From Bradysia coprophila (taxonomy: Eukaryota > Arthropoda > Insecta > Diptera > Sciaridae), in contig NW_023503307.1 in the NCBI RefSeq assembly GCF_014529535.1, positions 4,623,887 to 4,687,886 of the forward strand: a stretch of DNA of 64,000 nt, given 5' to 3'. Positions 19,185 to 29,338 of this stretch are shown piece by piece; position 1 is the first letter of the stretch; each line of letters starts with the position of its first letter. Below the pieces are notes generated by a model. It was not told the DNA's origin, did no database searches, and was given only the letters and a program-made list of their open reading frames with translations. Both the position numbers and the translations under genes were made by a program.

Positions 19185-20966
19185 TGTAATAGGTTCAGCA
19201 TTCAGTTATGATTGCATTTAACACGTTCATTTAACACTTCCTCGAAATGTAAAATTTTAATTTAGAATGCACTGCTGTATACTGAATGGTTTTGTCTTTA
19301 TTGCCGTTTTGGTTATGAACTTCTATTGGATTTTATTTTCGTTATGCATTTATCAATTTTAATATTTTTTGTAGTTAGAGCGTTTCAGTCGACTAAAGAG
19401 TTCTAAGATTCAAACGTTTTGATTGAAAAGAGTCCCACGCGGTGGGATTTGAAGAATTGTTTGGAGTAAATGTTACCCTATCCCCATTGAATGTATAAAA
19501 TTACAATTTTAAAAAATTGATTTTTTACTAGTGGACTTGCGTCACGCTTGCTAATTAACGTTCGAGCATGATTGTATACAATGTATATGTATGGCTACAA
19601 CAGTGTAAGGGTCATACGATACTATTGTAATCAGTAACTCAATTTCCAAGAAGATTTCTTTAACTTAGTCCGAAAAGTCTTAACAATTTTCGTCATTTTC
19701 TATTCTGATAGTGGTCAAATTTCAGGAACCAACATTCCTTTTCCTCAAGAATCTCAAAAATCTAAAAAGCAACACAAAAAACCCTCAAAAATCGCACTTA
19801 ATCCCGAAGTTGTAGAACTGAGGAAATGTTGGACTATGAGTAGTGGTGATACTTTGGGAACCAACATACCACCTCCATAATTCCAAAAGTTTCATTCAGA
19901 CGGACCAAAAACGTCACATTCTCTCACCAGATAGATAGCCAAAACAAAACCTTTTTCAACTTTATTTTTAAAAGTAGCCTATATGTTTGGGTTCATTGTA
20001 CTGTCTCTCACCTTTTCTTTCGCTTTTTGTTCCAGTGACATCACTTTTCGTTCCCACCACTTTACTTTTTGCGTATTGCTAAGGATTTCATGCAATGAAA
20101 TATGGAAGTTTTTATAATTTATTTTTAATCGACGTAAAACGTTATTCTAAGCAAAACATTGTTCTACGGTATGCCCCCAAAATGTAACGATTTTTTTATA
20201 AGTTCGTCTAAACTTCGAAATGTACAGCCGCCCGTAAGAAAATTGCGAAATGAGTGACTGATTGCAAATATGAGTGACTGATAAGCCACAGTATTTGTTG
20301 TTATGTTTTGTTCGGAATGTGACTTTTTGGTCAGCCTGAATGAAAGATAGTGTATGTCTCTAGGAACAAAAATGTCTGTTTTTGACCCCAATGGTGACAA
20401 AAGACCTTTTTGTTCCTATCAAAATAATATACTATTTTCTTCAGTTACATGCAAAAACCATCGCCTATCGTTCTATGGCCGAGTAGCACGATTCACTCTG
20501 AGAGATCTCCGGACCTGCTTCCATTATGGGGATTCCCTTAACTTGAATACAATATTCTGCCGGAGAAAGTATTAAATCAACGCACTTCAAGTAAAAGTGA
20601 TCATAGTGGTCAGCTGCAGAAAGTACTGTATTTTACATGAAAATATTTTTACAGCTGTGTGACACACTGTCAAGTTTCAGTTCCCTATTTAGAGTACCAC
20701 TCTTGCTTGAAGTGCGTTGGTTAATTAAAGTTTCCTTTTTCAGTTTCGAAGATTTCGCAGAATGCACCTGATTTCATTGAACGTACTCACACACAAACGC
20801 GTTTTTCGAAATTTCGAATGTCAAAGTCAAAATATTTTATTGAGAGTTTAGAATACAGAAGAGTTATATTGTGAGGATGGACTAAGTTGGTCGACGGGCC
20901 ACTGAGTGTACAATTTTATCTAAACATTCTGCGAGAAAGTCTGTAGAATAAAAAAAAAAAGTCAAG
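19185..20966. other. Intergenic region between TMEM135-like A and WBP11 (divergent)
   Basis: About 1.8 kb without a supported gene. It must hold both promoters. It contains the inverted-repeat element at 20578-20719. The short frames at 20160-20575 have no family features. Confidence 0.5.
20578..20719. repeat. Short inverted-repeat element upstream of WBP11
   Basis: It begins CAACGCACTTCAAG and ends CTTGAAGTGCGTTG, a perfect inverted pair spanning 142 bp. TTAA words lie just outside both ends. A similar right-end sequence is near 7565. It sits about 250 bp upstream of the WBP11 start codon, so it could affect the promoter. Confidence 0.6.
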
Positions 20967-23049
20967 ATGGGTCGCCGTTCAATCAACACCACTAAAAGTG
21001 GTAAATACATGAATCCAACCGATCAAGCAAGTAAGAACGAAATGCCAAACTAAATTGTGCGAATGTATTCCATTCAAGAAATTTTCGTCGTTTTTCAGGA
21101 AAGGAAGCACGTAAAAAGGAACTGAAGAAAAACAAGAAACAACGGCAGATGGTGAGGGCAGCCGTGTTGAAAGGAAAAGACCCAGCACAATTGATTGAGG
21201 AAATGGAGAAAATCGATGAAATGGGTACACGATTCAACCGAACTTTATCCCACTGGTTCGACGAGTATAGCTAATTTTTCACTGTTTCTTTCAGAATATA
21301 ACGTCTACCAACCATCACCGCTCAACGAGAAAGTGTTACGCGAAAAGCGAAAGAAATTGAAGGAGACCTTTGATCGTGTGATGCGGCTATACGTGAGTTT
21401 GGAGCGGTACCATACACGAAATGAAGAAGTTTCATTCAAATTGTTCTAATTCACAGCACAACGATGATCCGGAACTGTGGGCCGAATTGAAGAGGAAAGA
21501 GGTGGAGTATGAAAAGCGCCGAAACAAGAAAGTTCAGTATTTCGAAAGCGTTAAGCATGCTCAGACCGTTCAAGTAGACGAAATTCCACTGCCTCAGGTA
21601 TGAGTTGAAATTAAGGTGCTTAATAACGTTGAACGTCGTCAAATAATACGAACATTTTTAGATGACGTCTGAAACGCCAGCCAACATCTACAATATGCCT
21701 GGACGAATACCCTTACCATCTTTACCGCTGCCTCCATTCGTCCTACCTCCTGCAACAGCAGCGACTAAAAAACCAGTTGAATTACCAGTATGCTTTTCCA
21801 CCGTCTGAAGCTGCTTTGTTCACTTACTGATCATTTTTCGTCTTACAGAAAGAACCTGAAAAACGGCCAGAAGTTAAGAAAAAAGAACCACCCGGTTGTC
21901 CTCCAGGACCACCACCCGATCTGATGGAGATGCGCGAATTCGATTCAGACTACGAGTCCGAAGAAGAGGAACCTAAATCGAAAAAACTGAAATCAGTTCG
22001 ACATGAGGACGCACCTATTCGGAAGGATGATGAAAAAGATGAAGATCTTTCGGTGAAACAACCCACATCGCTGCAACAGCGTATGTTAGCCATATCGGGT
22101 CAGAACATTGATGAATTCATGAAGGAGATGGAAAATGTTCAGAAGAAAAAGGAACAAGAACGAGCGGCTGACCTTCAAGAGCGACTTTCGACGCTAGATA
22201 AAGATAAAGATTCGAGCGACAACAGTGAATGTATGGACTCATCACAGTTTACTCACAGCGAATTCATTCAAATTCAAATTCATTTCTCTTTTAGCTGAAA
22301 GTGAGTCGGAATCTGAAGCTGAAAAAGAAGAAAGCGACGAGGACGAGGACGAAGAAGATGATGACGACGACGATGTCGAACTGCCGATTGTCAAAGAAAC
22401 ACTTCCACCAATTCCTCAGTTTCCCACCACACAGCAGCCAATCAAACTTCCAAGTGGTCCCCCACCTCCACCAGTTGGTATGCCTCCAGCCATGATGTTT
22501 CGACCGCCGCCACTTCGACCAAATATGCAACCTCCAATGGCCATACGTATGCCGCCAGGTCCTCCGCCAGTGCGACCAGGAATGCCTCCAATGCCACGAA
22601 TGGGCATCAGAATGCCTCCTGGACCACCGCCAGGAATGCCTCCGAATCGAATGCATCATAACAATCATCACAAACCGCATACGGGACCGATTGGTAATAT
22701 CCTGTCGGCTGGTCCACAATTGACAAAAGATACAAAGGGCATGACAACGATTACGGCGAAACCGCAGATTAGGTATGCACATTTCGTGTACTGATTTTAC
22801 CGATTGACCGAACTTTGCGGCATTGATCACCACAAAACTTTTGACGATTTTTCTATTTCCAGAAACTTAAGCGCAGATGTAACGCGATTCGTTCCGTCAA
22901 CACTGAGAGTGAAGCGTGACGACAATATAAAACAACAGCGCAGGCCCAAGCAGTACATTACTGAAGTGAAACAACCAGAAGCATCGAAAACAACAACTAA
23001 AGACGATGCGTACATGCAATTTATGAGAGAAATGCAAGGTCTTATATGA
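20967..23049 (+). CDS. Wbp11: WW domain-binding protein 11, spliceosome factor
   Basis: Eight exons: 20967-21030, 21099-21224, 21295-21392, 21457-21597, 21662-21787, 21849-22230, 22295-22772 and 22863-23049. Together they give 533 residues in one frame. WBP11 is a nuclear pre-mRNA splicing factor that binds WW domains through proline-rich tracts. The N-terminus MGRRSINTTKSGKYMNPTDQ matches the family start, followed by the basic helix ARKEARKKELKKNKKQR and PLNEKVLREKRKKLKETF. Then come RKEVEYEKRR, PPGCPPGPPPD, a long acidic run (DEDEDEEDDDDDD) and a proline/methionine-rich segment with PPGPP repeats. The C-terminal block RNLSADVTRFVPSTLRVKR is the conserved WBP11 tail. The start is chosen because MGRRS is invariant in the family. 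The gene is convergent with the THAP gene, with about 50 bp between stops. Confidence 0.95.
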
Positions 23050-23099
23050 ATACAAAACCTAACTGGAATAATGGAATGGAAAACGTTTTGCTTCTTCTT

Positions 23100-24292
23100 T
23101 CAATCTTTATTCAATCGACAAACCGTACACAAATTTCGTTCGGCAGCCAAAACTTTACATTGACCGTTTGCATCGAACTTGTCACAGATTCGATATTCGT
23201 CCACCTCACTCACCAAATTCGTCAAATATTCAATGGATAAACTGCAATTGAACCATTTTCTGACACTTTTCCCTCGAATATAAATTTGTGTGGTCATGGC
23301 ACTGTCCACATGAACCAGTTTTGATGTTGAACAAGTCGTTGCGTCGAAATATGAGAAAACGATATACATTCGGCTGGGGTCTCGATGAATGCCCCAAAGC
23401 GTGTTCGGCAGAGTTACCTCATAAATGTCTTCATAGATTCCATCAAATAGAGTTGCGTCCACGCAATCGTAGCCCAGTTCATCCAACGTTTCTACATCTC
23501 CAATCCTTTCGTTAATTTTGCCGCAAGGCGATGGTGATTCGACTTTGCTGTCCTCAAATTCACACGTCGTTACTTGTATTTCAACATTCAATTGTTCATC
23601 GTTGTGGTCGACCTGTGTCGAATTGACGTTTTCGAGGAATGTGCAGCCATCGATGATTTCCCTCCCTTCACGTTGTTTTTTGCTACACTTAGTATTGTCC
23701 TTGGCTCGTTTCTTGTTGCTTGAATCTTTCATCAGACGTTTGATAATCGGTCGCCTTGTTTTTGTCGACACTTCTGAATGTATGGGTTTGACGATTTCTC
23801 GTTGCTTTTTACTTTTCCTAAGCGTTTCACTGGCCGTATGTTTTGTATCCGTACATGCACTGTCGTCAGCAGGTAAATTTAAATATGGCACAGCATTTGG
23901 GCCCAGTTTCGGCTTACCTCTGTCAATCTGATGCAGCACTCCATTGATAATGTGGTCGAAGGTCTGGCGAATATGGAAATTGAACACAGGCGGTTATGAC
24001 ATTAGAATCATCGCTCCACGTTCAACAGCCTAAAATTACCTTATAAATATCGCTTGGACGGAAGTGTCGTTCACAGATTCTGTCGGTTGGCTTCAATTCA
24101 CGTCGATTTGGAAGTACAGATTTCCAGAGGTTGAATTGATTTTGATTCTGAAATTTAGTTCCGTTGAGCCAAACAATTCGAATGCAACAAATTTTAATTA
24201 ACATCTTCACATACCTTCGGCGGTATGAACATCATTCGTTTTGTCATATTCTTACACAGATTATCACAATTCGGTACGAAGCAGCTTCTCAT
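23100..24292 (-). CDS. THAP-type zinc finger protein
   Basis: Three exons: 24292-24215, 24147-24040 and 23963-23100, giving 349 residues. The N-terminus is a THAP (C2CH) DNA-binding finger. The first pair is MRSCFVPNC (C-x4-C), the second ICERHF (C-x2-H), with LW between them and the closing PNAVPYLNLP (family AVPxxF/L-P). After it come a lysine/arginine-rich, probably nuclear-localising segment (RKSKKQREIVK, KTRRPIIKRL, SSNKKRAKD) and a C-terminal part with many cysteines ending CKVLAAERNLCTVCRLNKD. I do not recognise that part, although its final C-x2-C could form a small metal site. The start codon is the Met directly before the first finger cysteine. THAP proteins are usually transcription factors or domesticated P-element relatives; nothing here shows which. 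Confidence 0.85.
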
Positions 24293-24784
24293 TTTTTACG
24301 TTTCGGTATGATATTTGTCTTGTCAGAAAGTTTGTTTGTTATATTATTTATGACACACAGTGGATTATCATTTTTTATTTGAATAATAAACAACTTCAAG
24401 TGAGTGACACTTCGAACTCAAGTGGTAACGACTGGTAGAGATTTTTTTTTCGTTAAGTTGAATTTCCGTGTACAAACTGGGTAATACCGATAATAACTTT
24501 TATACAAAGGTACTCACAGAAACACCTCCCTCTACTCTGACACGAAAAACAGGACGTTTAATTCAGTTCGAAGAAATCTGAATTTCGAATTAGCAAAATC
24601 TAAGCGGCATAAATTGAAGAAGGAATGGAGAGGCACAACAGGCACAACAAGTCAAGTTTAGTGGTTCGAAATGTTTTGTGCAAAAAAACCAACTGAACGG
24701 TTCAAATTTTGCTGGTAGAGCTGGCCTTCGTGAGTGTGTCATAACCAGTTCATTCATTGTCGCCTTAATGTTTGATTTCCAATT

Positions 24785-24889
24785 ACCAAAAAAGTACTCC
24801 ATGTGAGAGACAAAATTGGTTTTTCAATTTTTGCTTTGTTTATTTGACAGTTTTCTTTCTCACAGCTCTCAAACAGAGTACTTTTTGTT
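24785..24889. repeat. MITE copy 1 of a GTACTC-ended family
   Basis: Ends ACCAAAAAAGTACTC and GAGTACTTTTTGTT are inverted. The inner part (GTGAGAGACAAAATTG, TTTGTTTATTTGACAG) is shared with the copy at 24931-25048 in the same orientation. Confidence 0.7.
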
Positions 24890-24930
24890 AAGTATAAACC
24901 ATACTTAATACTTATGCTTAGTTTCCTCTT

Positions 24931-25048
24931 ACCAAAAAAAGTACTCCGTGTGAGAGACAAAATTGAATTTTTTCAATTTTTCTTTGTTTATTTGACAGCT
25001 TGCTCTCTCACGGCGCTCTAACGGCTCTCTCACGGAGTACTTTTTTTA
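24931..25048. repeat. MITE copy 2 of the same family
   Basis: Begins ACCAAAAAAAGTACTCCGTG and ends CACGGAGTACTTTTTTT. The inverted ends are longer and cleaner than in copy 1, and CTCTCTCACGG is duplicated near the right end. Head-to-tail with copy 1, about 40 bp apart. Confidence 0.7.
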
Positions 25049-25107
25049 AGTGGAATGGGCACTTTAGAGTGGTCCATACGATTCAAAACTTTCAAAGTGA
25101 CAACAAT

Positions 25108-25522
25108 AGAGATAGACTACCTGGAGGAATTATGAACCGAAATTCATTGAAAGATTATATCACACACACCACTAACACGAAAACGTCACAATAATTGACA
25201 GAATGACACATTTTGTATAAGGAAAATGTCACTTTGTGGGTTATTGTGCATGACGCGGCGCCAAATTCCTCAACACCGTCTAGTGCCCTCTCAATAGAAC
25301 AAACTGACAAATTAAAATGAAAAATCATGTATTTAAATGTGTGTGTGACAGCTTCGTGTACAAACAGTAAAAAGGGCCTCTCAATGTCAAAAGTAAAGGG
25401 ACTCACAACGTAAAAAGAAGCAAAGTTGACGTTTTCGTGTTAGTGGTGTGTCTGGTGAGTGTGTGTGTGATATAATTTTTCAATGAATTTCGTGTCATAA
25501 ATCCTCTAGGTAGTCTACCTCT
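25108..25522. repeat. Inverted-repeat element with ~90-bp arms
   Basis: The left arm starts AGAGATAGACTACCTGGAGG and the right arm ends CCTCTAGGTAGTCTACCTCT. The match continues inward through AAATTCATTGAAA and ATATCACACACAC to CACTAACACGAAAACGTC. Total 415 bp; the interior shows no coding signal. The duplication at the flanks is unclear. Confidence 0.65.
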
Positions 25523-25836
25523 AGGGTCTACCGAAAAATGATGATTCGAATCGAGTTGATATCGAAAAATTTTCTGAACATTTCACTTACTTATACCGAC
25601 CAAACTTGGACATCCTTTGCTAAGGAAGAGAAAAACACCAGATTGATTTGTTGCTGCAAAACATAGCCAACTCAGCACAGTCTCACAGATTTTGAATCTA
25701 ACGTTGGACTTGTCCATACACAAGCACCAAAAATATAACACCAGAATTTCTTGACTCCTTTATTAAATTCCTTTATAAGCGAAACCAATTATTCATTTGT
25801 GGCTGAATGCTACTTGCTACAGATTTACTTCAACAC

Positions 25837-28624
25837 TCATTCATTGTACACTTGTTTTCGATCCATTCGCGTTACTATAATTCCACTAGCTAATTCGTCG
25901 AAGTGACCGATTTTCGACGCTTTGAAATCAAGGATCATGTCCTTGAATGTAAGAAAATCAGTCAACGAAAATAGTAATTCAAATATTTCACCGTCCAGGC
26001 CAGGCTTCATATTTCTATCGGAATGATTGGAATAGAGCGAATATATTTGTTATAGTTTGTTCCTTAACATACAAAAATGTGGTTTCAGTTTACACTTACT
26101 GCAATTCTTGTGCAAATTTTTCCATCTGAAATGACCCGTTCATTTGACGATTTAAATTGCGTATAATGTAGATTTCCATCAGTGCCGTGTACTCCTTAAA
26201 TATGTCGGTGTAAATGATTTTGTTTTCTTCATTATCATCGAATTCCTGGTAATGTTTTTCCAAAAAGTTTCTCTGCATATTCTGGAAGTAAGGATGAATA
26301 TCGTAAAATCACATCGATTGATTTTGTGTAACAAAACAACAGGAAATTATCTTAGAGCCGTGTGATCTTCCCTAAATTAAAGAAACCGAAGGGAATGTTA
26401 CTAAAACGAGCCATCAGAACAGTCGGAGCGTTTGCTGCGACTGAGCCCCGTACAAACCCGTATATCTATTGCGTACGTGACCCTAGTGCGTCTGTCACCC
26501 TACTTTGACCGTAAGCCTATGCGCCGGTTAAAGTAGTTAAAGTAAAATTATTATGTAATGTGTACATCTTAGAAATTGCACATAGCGCAATTACGAAGCC
26601 CCGTACGACGTTCCTTTCAAATAAAACCAAAATTTCAAATAGCCCTAAAATTTTAATTTATTGAGTATAAATACACATAGGGCCTAGTATCGGCCTCAGT
26701 CCGAGGATCCAAATTTAATTTATTTTTCAACTACATTCTATTCGGCCTTTGATTACCTTCCAAATGAAACAAAAATTACGAAAAACGGATGAAATTTGCT
26801 CGAGTGATATGTAAAATACACATAGGGCCCTAGTAGCGGCCTCAGTCCGAGGACCCAAATTTATTTTTTTTTCAACAACATTCTATTCGGCCTTTGATTA
26901 CCTTCCAAATGAAACAAAAATTACGAAAAACGGATGAAATTTGCTCGAGTTATATGTAAAATACACATAGGGCCCTAGTAGCGGCCTTAGTCCAAGGACC
27001 CAAATTTAATTTATTTTTCAACTACATTCTATTCGGCCTTTGATTACCTTCCAAATGAAACAAAAATTACGAAAAAACGGATGAAATTTGCTCGAGTTAT
27101 ATGTAAAATACACATAGGGCCCTAGTAGCGGCCTTAGTCCGAGGACCCAAATTTAATTTTTTTTTCAACAACATTCTATTCGCTGTTCGATTATCTTTCA
27201 AATGAAACAAAAATTACGAAAAACGGATGAAATTTACTCGAGTTGTATGTAAAATACGCATAGGGCCCTAGTAGCGGCCTTAGTCCGAGGACCCAAATTT
27301 AATTTTTTTTCAACAACATTCTATTCGGCCTTTGATTACCTTCCAAATGACACAAAAATTACGAAAAACGAATGAAATTTACTCGAGTTCAATGTAAAAT
27401 ACACATAGGGCCCTAGTAGTGGCCTTAGTCCAAGGACCCAAATTTAATAATTTTTCAACAACTTTCTATTCGGCGTTCGATTACCTTCCAAATGAAACAA
27501 AAATTACGAAAAACGGATTAAATTTACTTGAGTTCTATGTAAAATACACATAGGGCCCTAGCAGCTTTTCACTTCTAAGGCCCTAACTTACGGTCCACTC
27601 ACCCGATTTTAAAAAACTTTTTTTTCCTGGATTGGTATTAACAATACCTATCATTTGCCGTGTCATTTACATTTCCATCGTTTATTTTGCCATAAATATC
27701 ACCAAAAGACCTTAAATCACTTAGGTGGCCCTAACTCACGAAGGGCCGACCCGAATATGCCCATCTTCGAACTTAGCCTCACTATTTTGACTATCTTTCA
27801 GGGAAAAAAAAAAATTTTGAAATCGGATTTGATTTACTCAAGATATCGACGTGACGGACAGACGGACAGACGGACAGACGGACAGACGGCCCAAATTTTT
27901 ATTGCGGATTCGTCATCTATGAACATAGGCAAACACTTTGCCCTTACCGTCTGCTTCGAATTCCATCAATTACACACGGCATCGTAATCCTATAAGCCCC
28001 TTCGTACTTCGTACGGGGCTAAAAAATTTAGATCGATTAGGATCACCAGATACTTAGATTTATGAACGATCTTTTAGGTTTCGTACACAAATTTGGTCAA
28101 CTGAATTTTTGACTCACTCCTTCAACGTCACGCAGAAAGGGTCTAAATTGACCCAATTTTTTTAGGCCCTCTTAAGACCTGTAACGAGCCTACCAAATCT
28201 ATTGTTCTGGGGCTCGTTACTGATAAATTGTTTCTTATGGTAAGAGGGGGCTCGTAACTGGCGGACGGCTCGTTACCCTAAGTCTGAGAAATTCTTCTAT
28301 AGAATACCCGGATGTAAATGAAAGCATCAATTTACCGAGTGATATGTTGCCCATTTCGACCAACAAAGGATTTCTTTTCCACTCTTGGGTATTAGTCGGT
28401 AGATGTTCAAAAAGAAATTCATAAAAATTTTAACACAAAGCCAAAAGAATATGTTAATGTACCAAAGATACAAAATGGAAAAATTAAATTTTTCTTACTT
28501 GAAAATCTTCGCTAACGACTATATCTTCAACGAACCCGATCACTCGATTGAAGTATTCAGTGCCGTGACCATTTTCATTTTTAATTTCTTCAAAATTTTG
28601 CATAATCCTTGTTTTGTCAGGCAT
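25837..28624 (-). CDS. ARL2BP: ADP-ribosylation factor-like 2-binding protein (BART)
   Basis: Three exons: 28624-28499, 26281-26100 and 26014-25837, giving 161 residues (human 163). BART binds GTP-loaded ARL2/ARL3 and works in mitochondria, cilia and the nucleus. Family blocks: RVIGFVEDIVVSEDFQ (human VVGYLEDIIMDDEFQ), MQRNFLEKHYQEFDDNEENK, IYTDIFKEYTALMEIYI, then DGEIFELLFSLTDFLTFKDM and LDFKASKIGHFD. Donors GTAAGA and GTAAGT are good and the phases agree. Intron 1 is about 2.2 kb and carries a satellite-bearing repeat. The start codon leads directly into the conserved helix with about 25 residues before it, as in relatives. The gene is divergent from jub. Confidence 0.93.
26669..27560. repeat. 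~146-bp satellite array, about 6 copies
   Basis: Units recur at 145-147 bp spacing; GTAAAATACACATAGGG starts near 26811, 26956, 27103, 27249, 27394 and 27539. Each contains GTCCGAGGACCCAAATTTAA, a TTCTATTCGGC word and ATTACGAAAAACGGAT. Copies differ by several bases each, so the array is older than the 46-bp one. Confidence 0.9.
27852..27889. repeat. GACGGACA microsatellite
   Basis: Close to five copies of an 8-bp GACGGACA unit at the right-hand part of the repeat element. Ordinary tandem repeat. Confidence 0.9.
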
Positions 28625-29338
28625 GTTTAAAATTGAAGGAGTGCGAACTTTGTTTGTTTCCTTTTAATTAATTCTATGTCTTGTGTGCCCTTTATTGTTA
28701 TGTCCGGTAACCATGGTAATTGTAACTGGCTTTTCAAAAATAATAAATTTCAAAATGATGATGTTCAATTCGATCGCAAGGATTGAACGCACACACTTTG
28801 CGTGAGAGAAGTCTTGACACCTTTCAGTAGTAGTGTCTTATGTTTCATAGTTTCTTGTTAAAATAAAAAAAAATCTTAAATTTAAAAAGATTATTAGTCT
28901 CTGTGAGTTGCCTAGCATACGAATGAACCGTGCAATCGTAAATATAGTCTTTGATACATCGTGATAATACAAACGTTCCGTTCGAAAGAATTCGCAATTA
29001 ATTCATGTTAGTGCGTCAAATAAAGACAATTCAATTTGCCTTTTTTTTCGTGAGAACTCATCGGATTTTTCGTAAGCTTAACAGTGAAAAATAGCGGAAA
29101 CCATGCAACTTCAACGAATTAACCTAGTGATTTTATTAAATTATCTGTGATAAATGAGTCGAACAATTTGCCAATAACCGTTTTGACTGTGACTGAATAG
29201 CATTTATTGAATAAAAGTCTTCGTAACTTCGGTTTTTATTCGCCAACAATTTTAGATAAATAGTTTTGACAACACTTCCGAAGATCAATCGACTATTTTT
29301 TATGTCTTCCTGCAACTGAAACGCACCACAAAACGGCC
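28625..29338. promoter_or_regulatory. Shared divergent promoter region of ARL2BP and jub
   Basis: About 714 bp separate the two start codons, which point away from each other, so both promoters and 5' UTRs must lie here. No TATA box stands out. Confidence 0.45.

Larger units (their letters stand above)
24293..25836. other. Intergenic region between the THAP gene and ARL2BP
   Basis: About 1.5 kb without a supported gene, upstream of the THAP start and downstream of the ARL2BP stop. It is filled by two related MITEs and a long inverted-repeat element, listed separately. Confidence 0.5.
26597..28020. repeat. Repeat element with inverted CCCCGTACGA ends in ARL2BP intron 1
   Basis: AGCCCCGTACGA at the left and TCGTACGGGGCT at the right are exact inverted copies about 1.4 kb apart. 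The right end itself folds (CCCCTTCGTAC against GTACGGGG). Inside lie the 146-bp satellite and a GACGGACA microsatellite. Another GAGCCCCGTAC at 26443 may be an older left end. The class is unknown: a non-autonomous DNA element or Helitron-like repeat are both possible. Confidence 0.55.

Noticed and set aside
22291-22833. 180-codon minus-strand frame rich in W, R and H
   Set aside because: It is antisense to the proline/methionine-rich part of WBP11; the composition follows from the repeats.
26669-27560. CRISPR-like array
   Set aside because: The 146-bp units are contiguous satellite repeats without unique spacers, in an animal intron.
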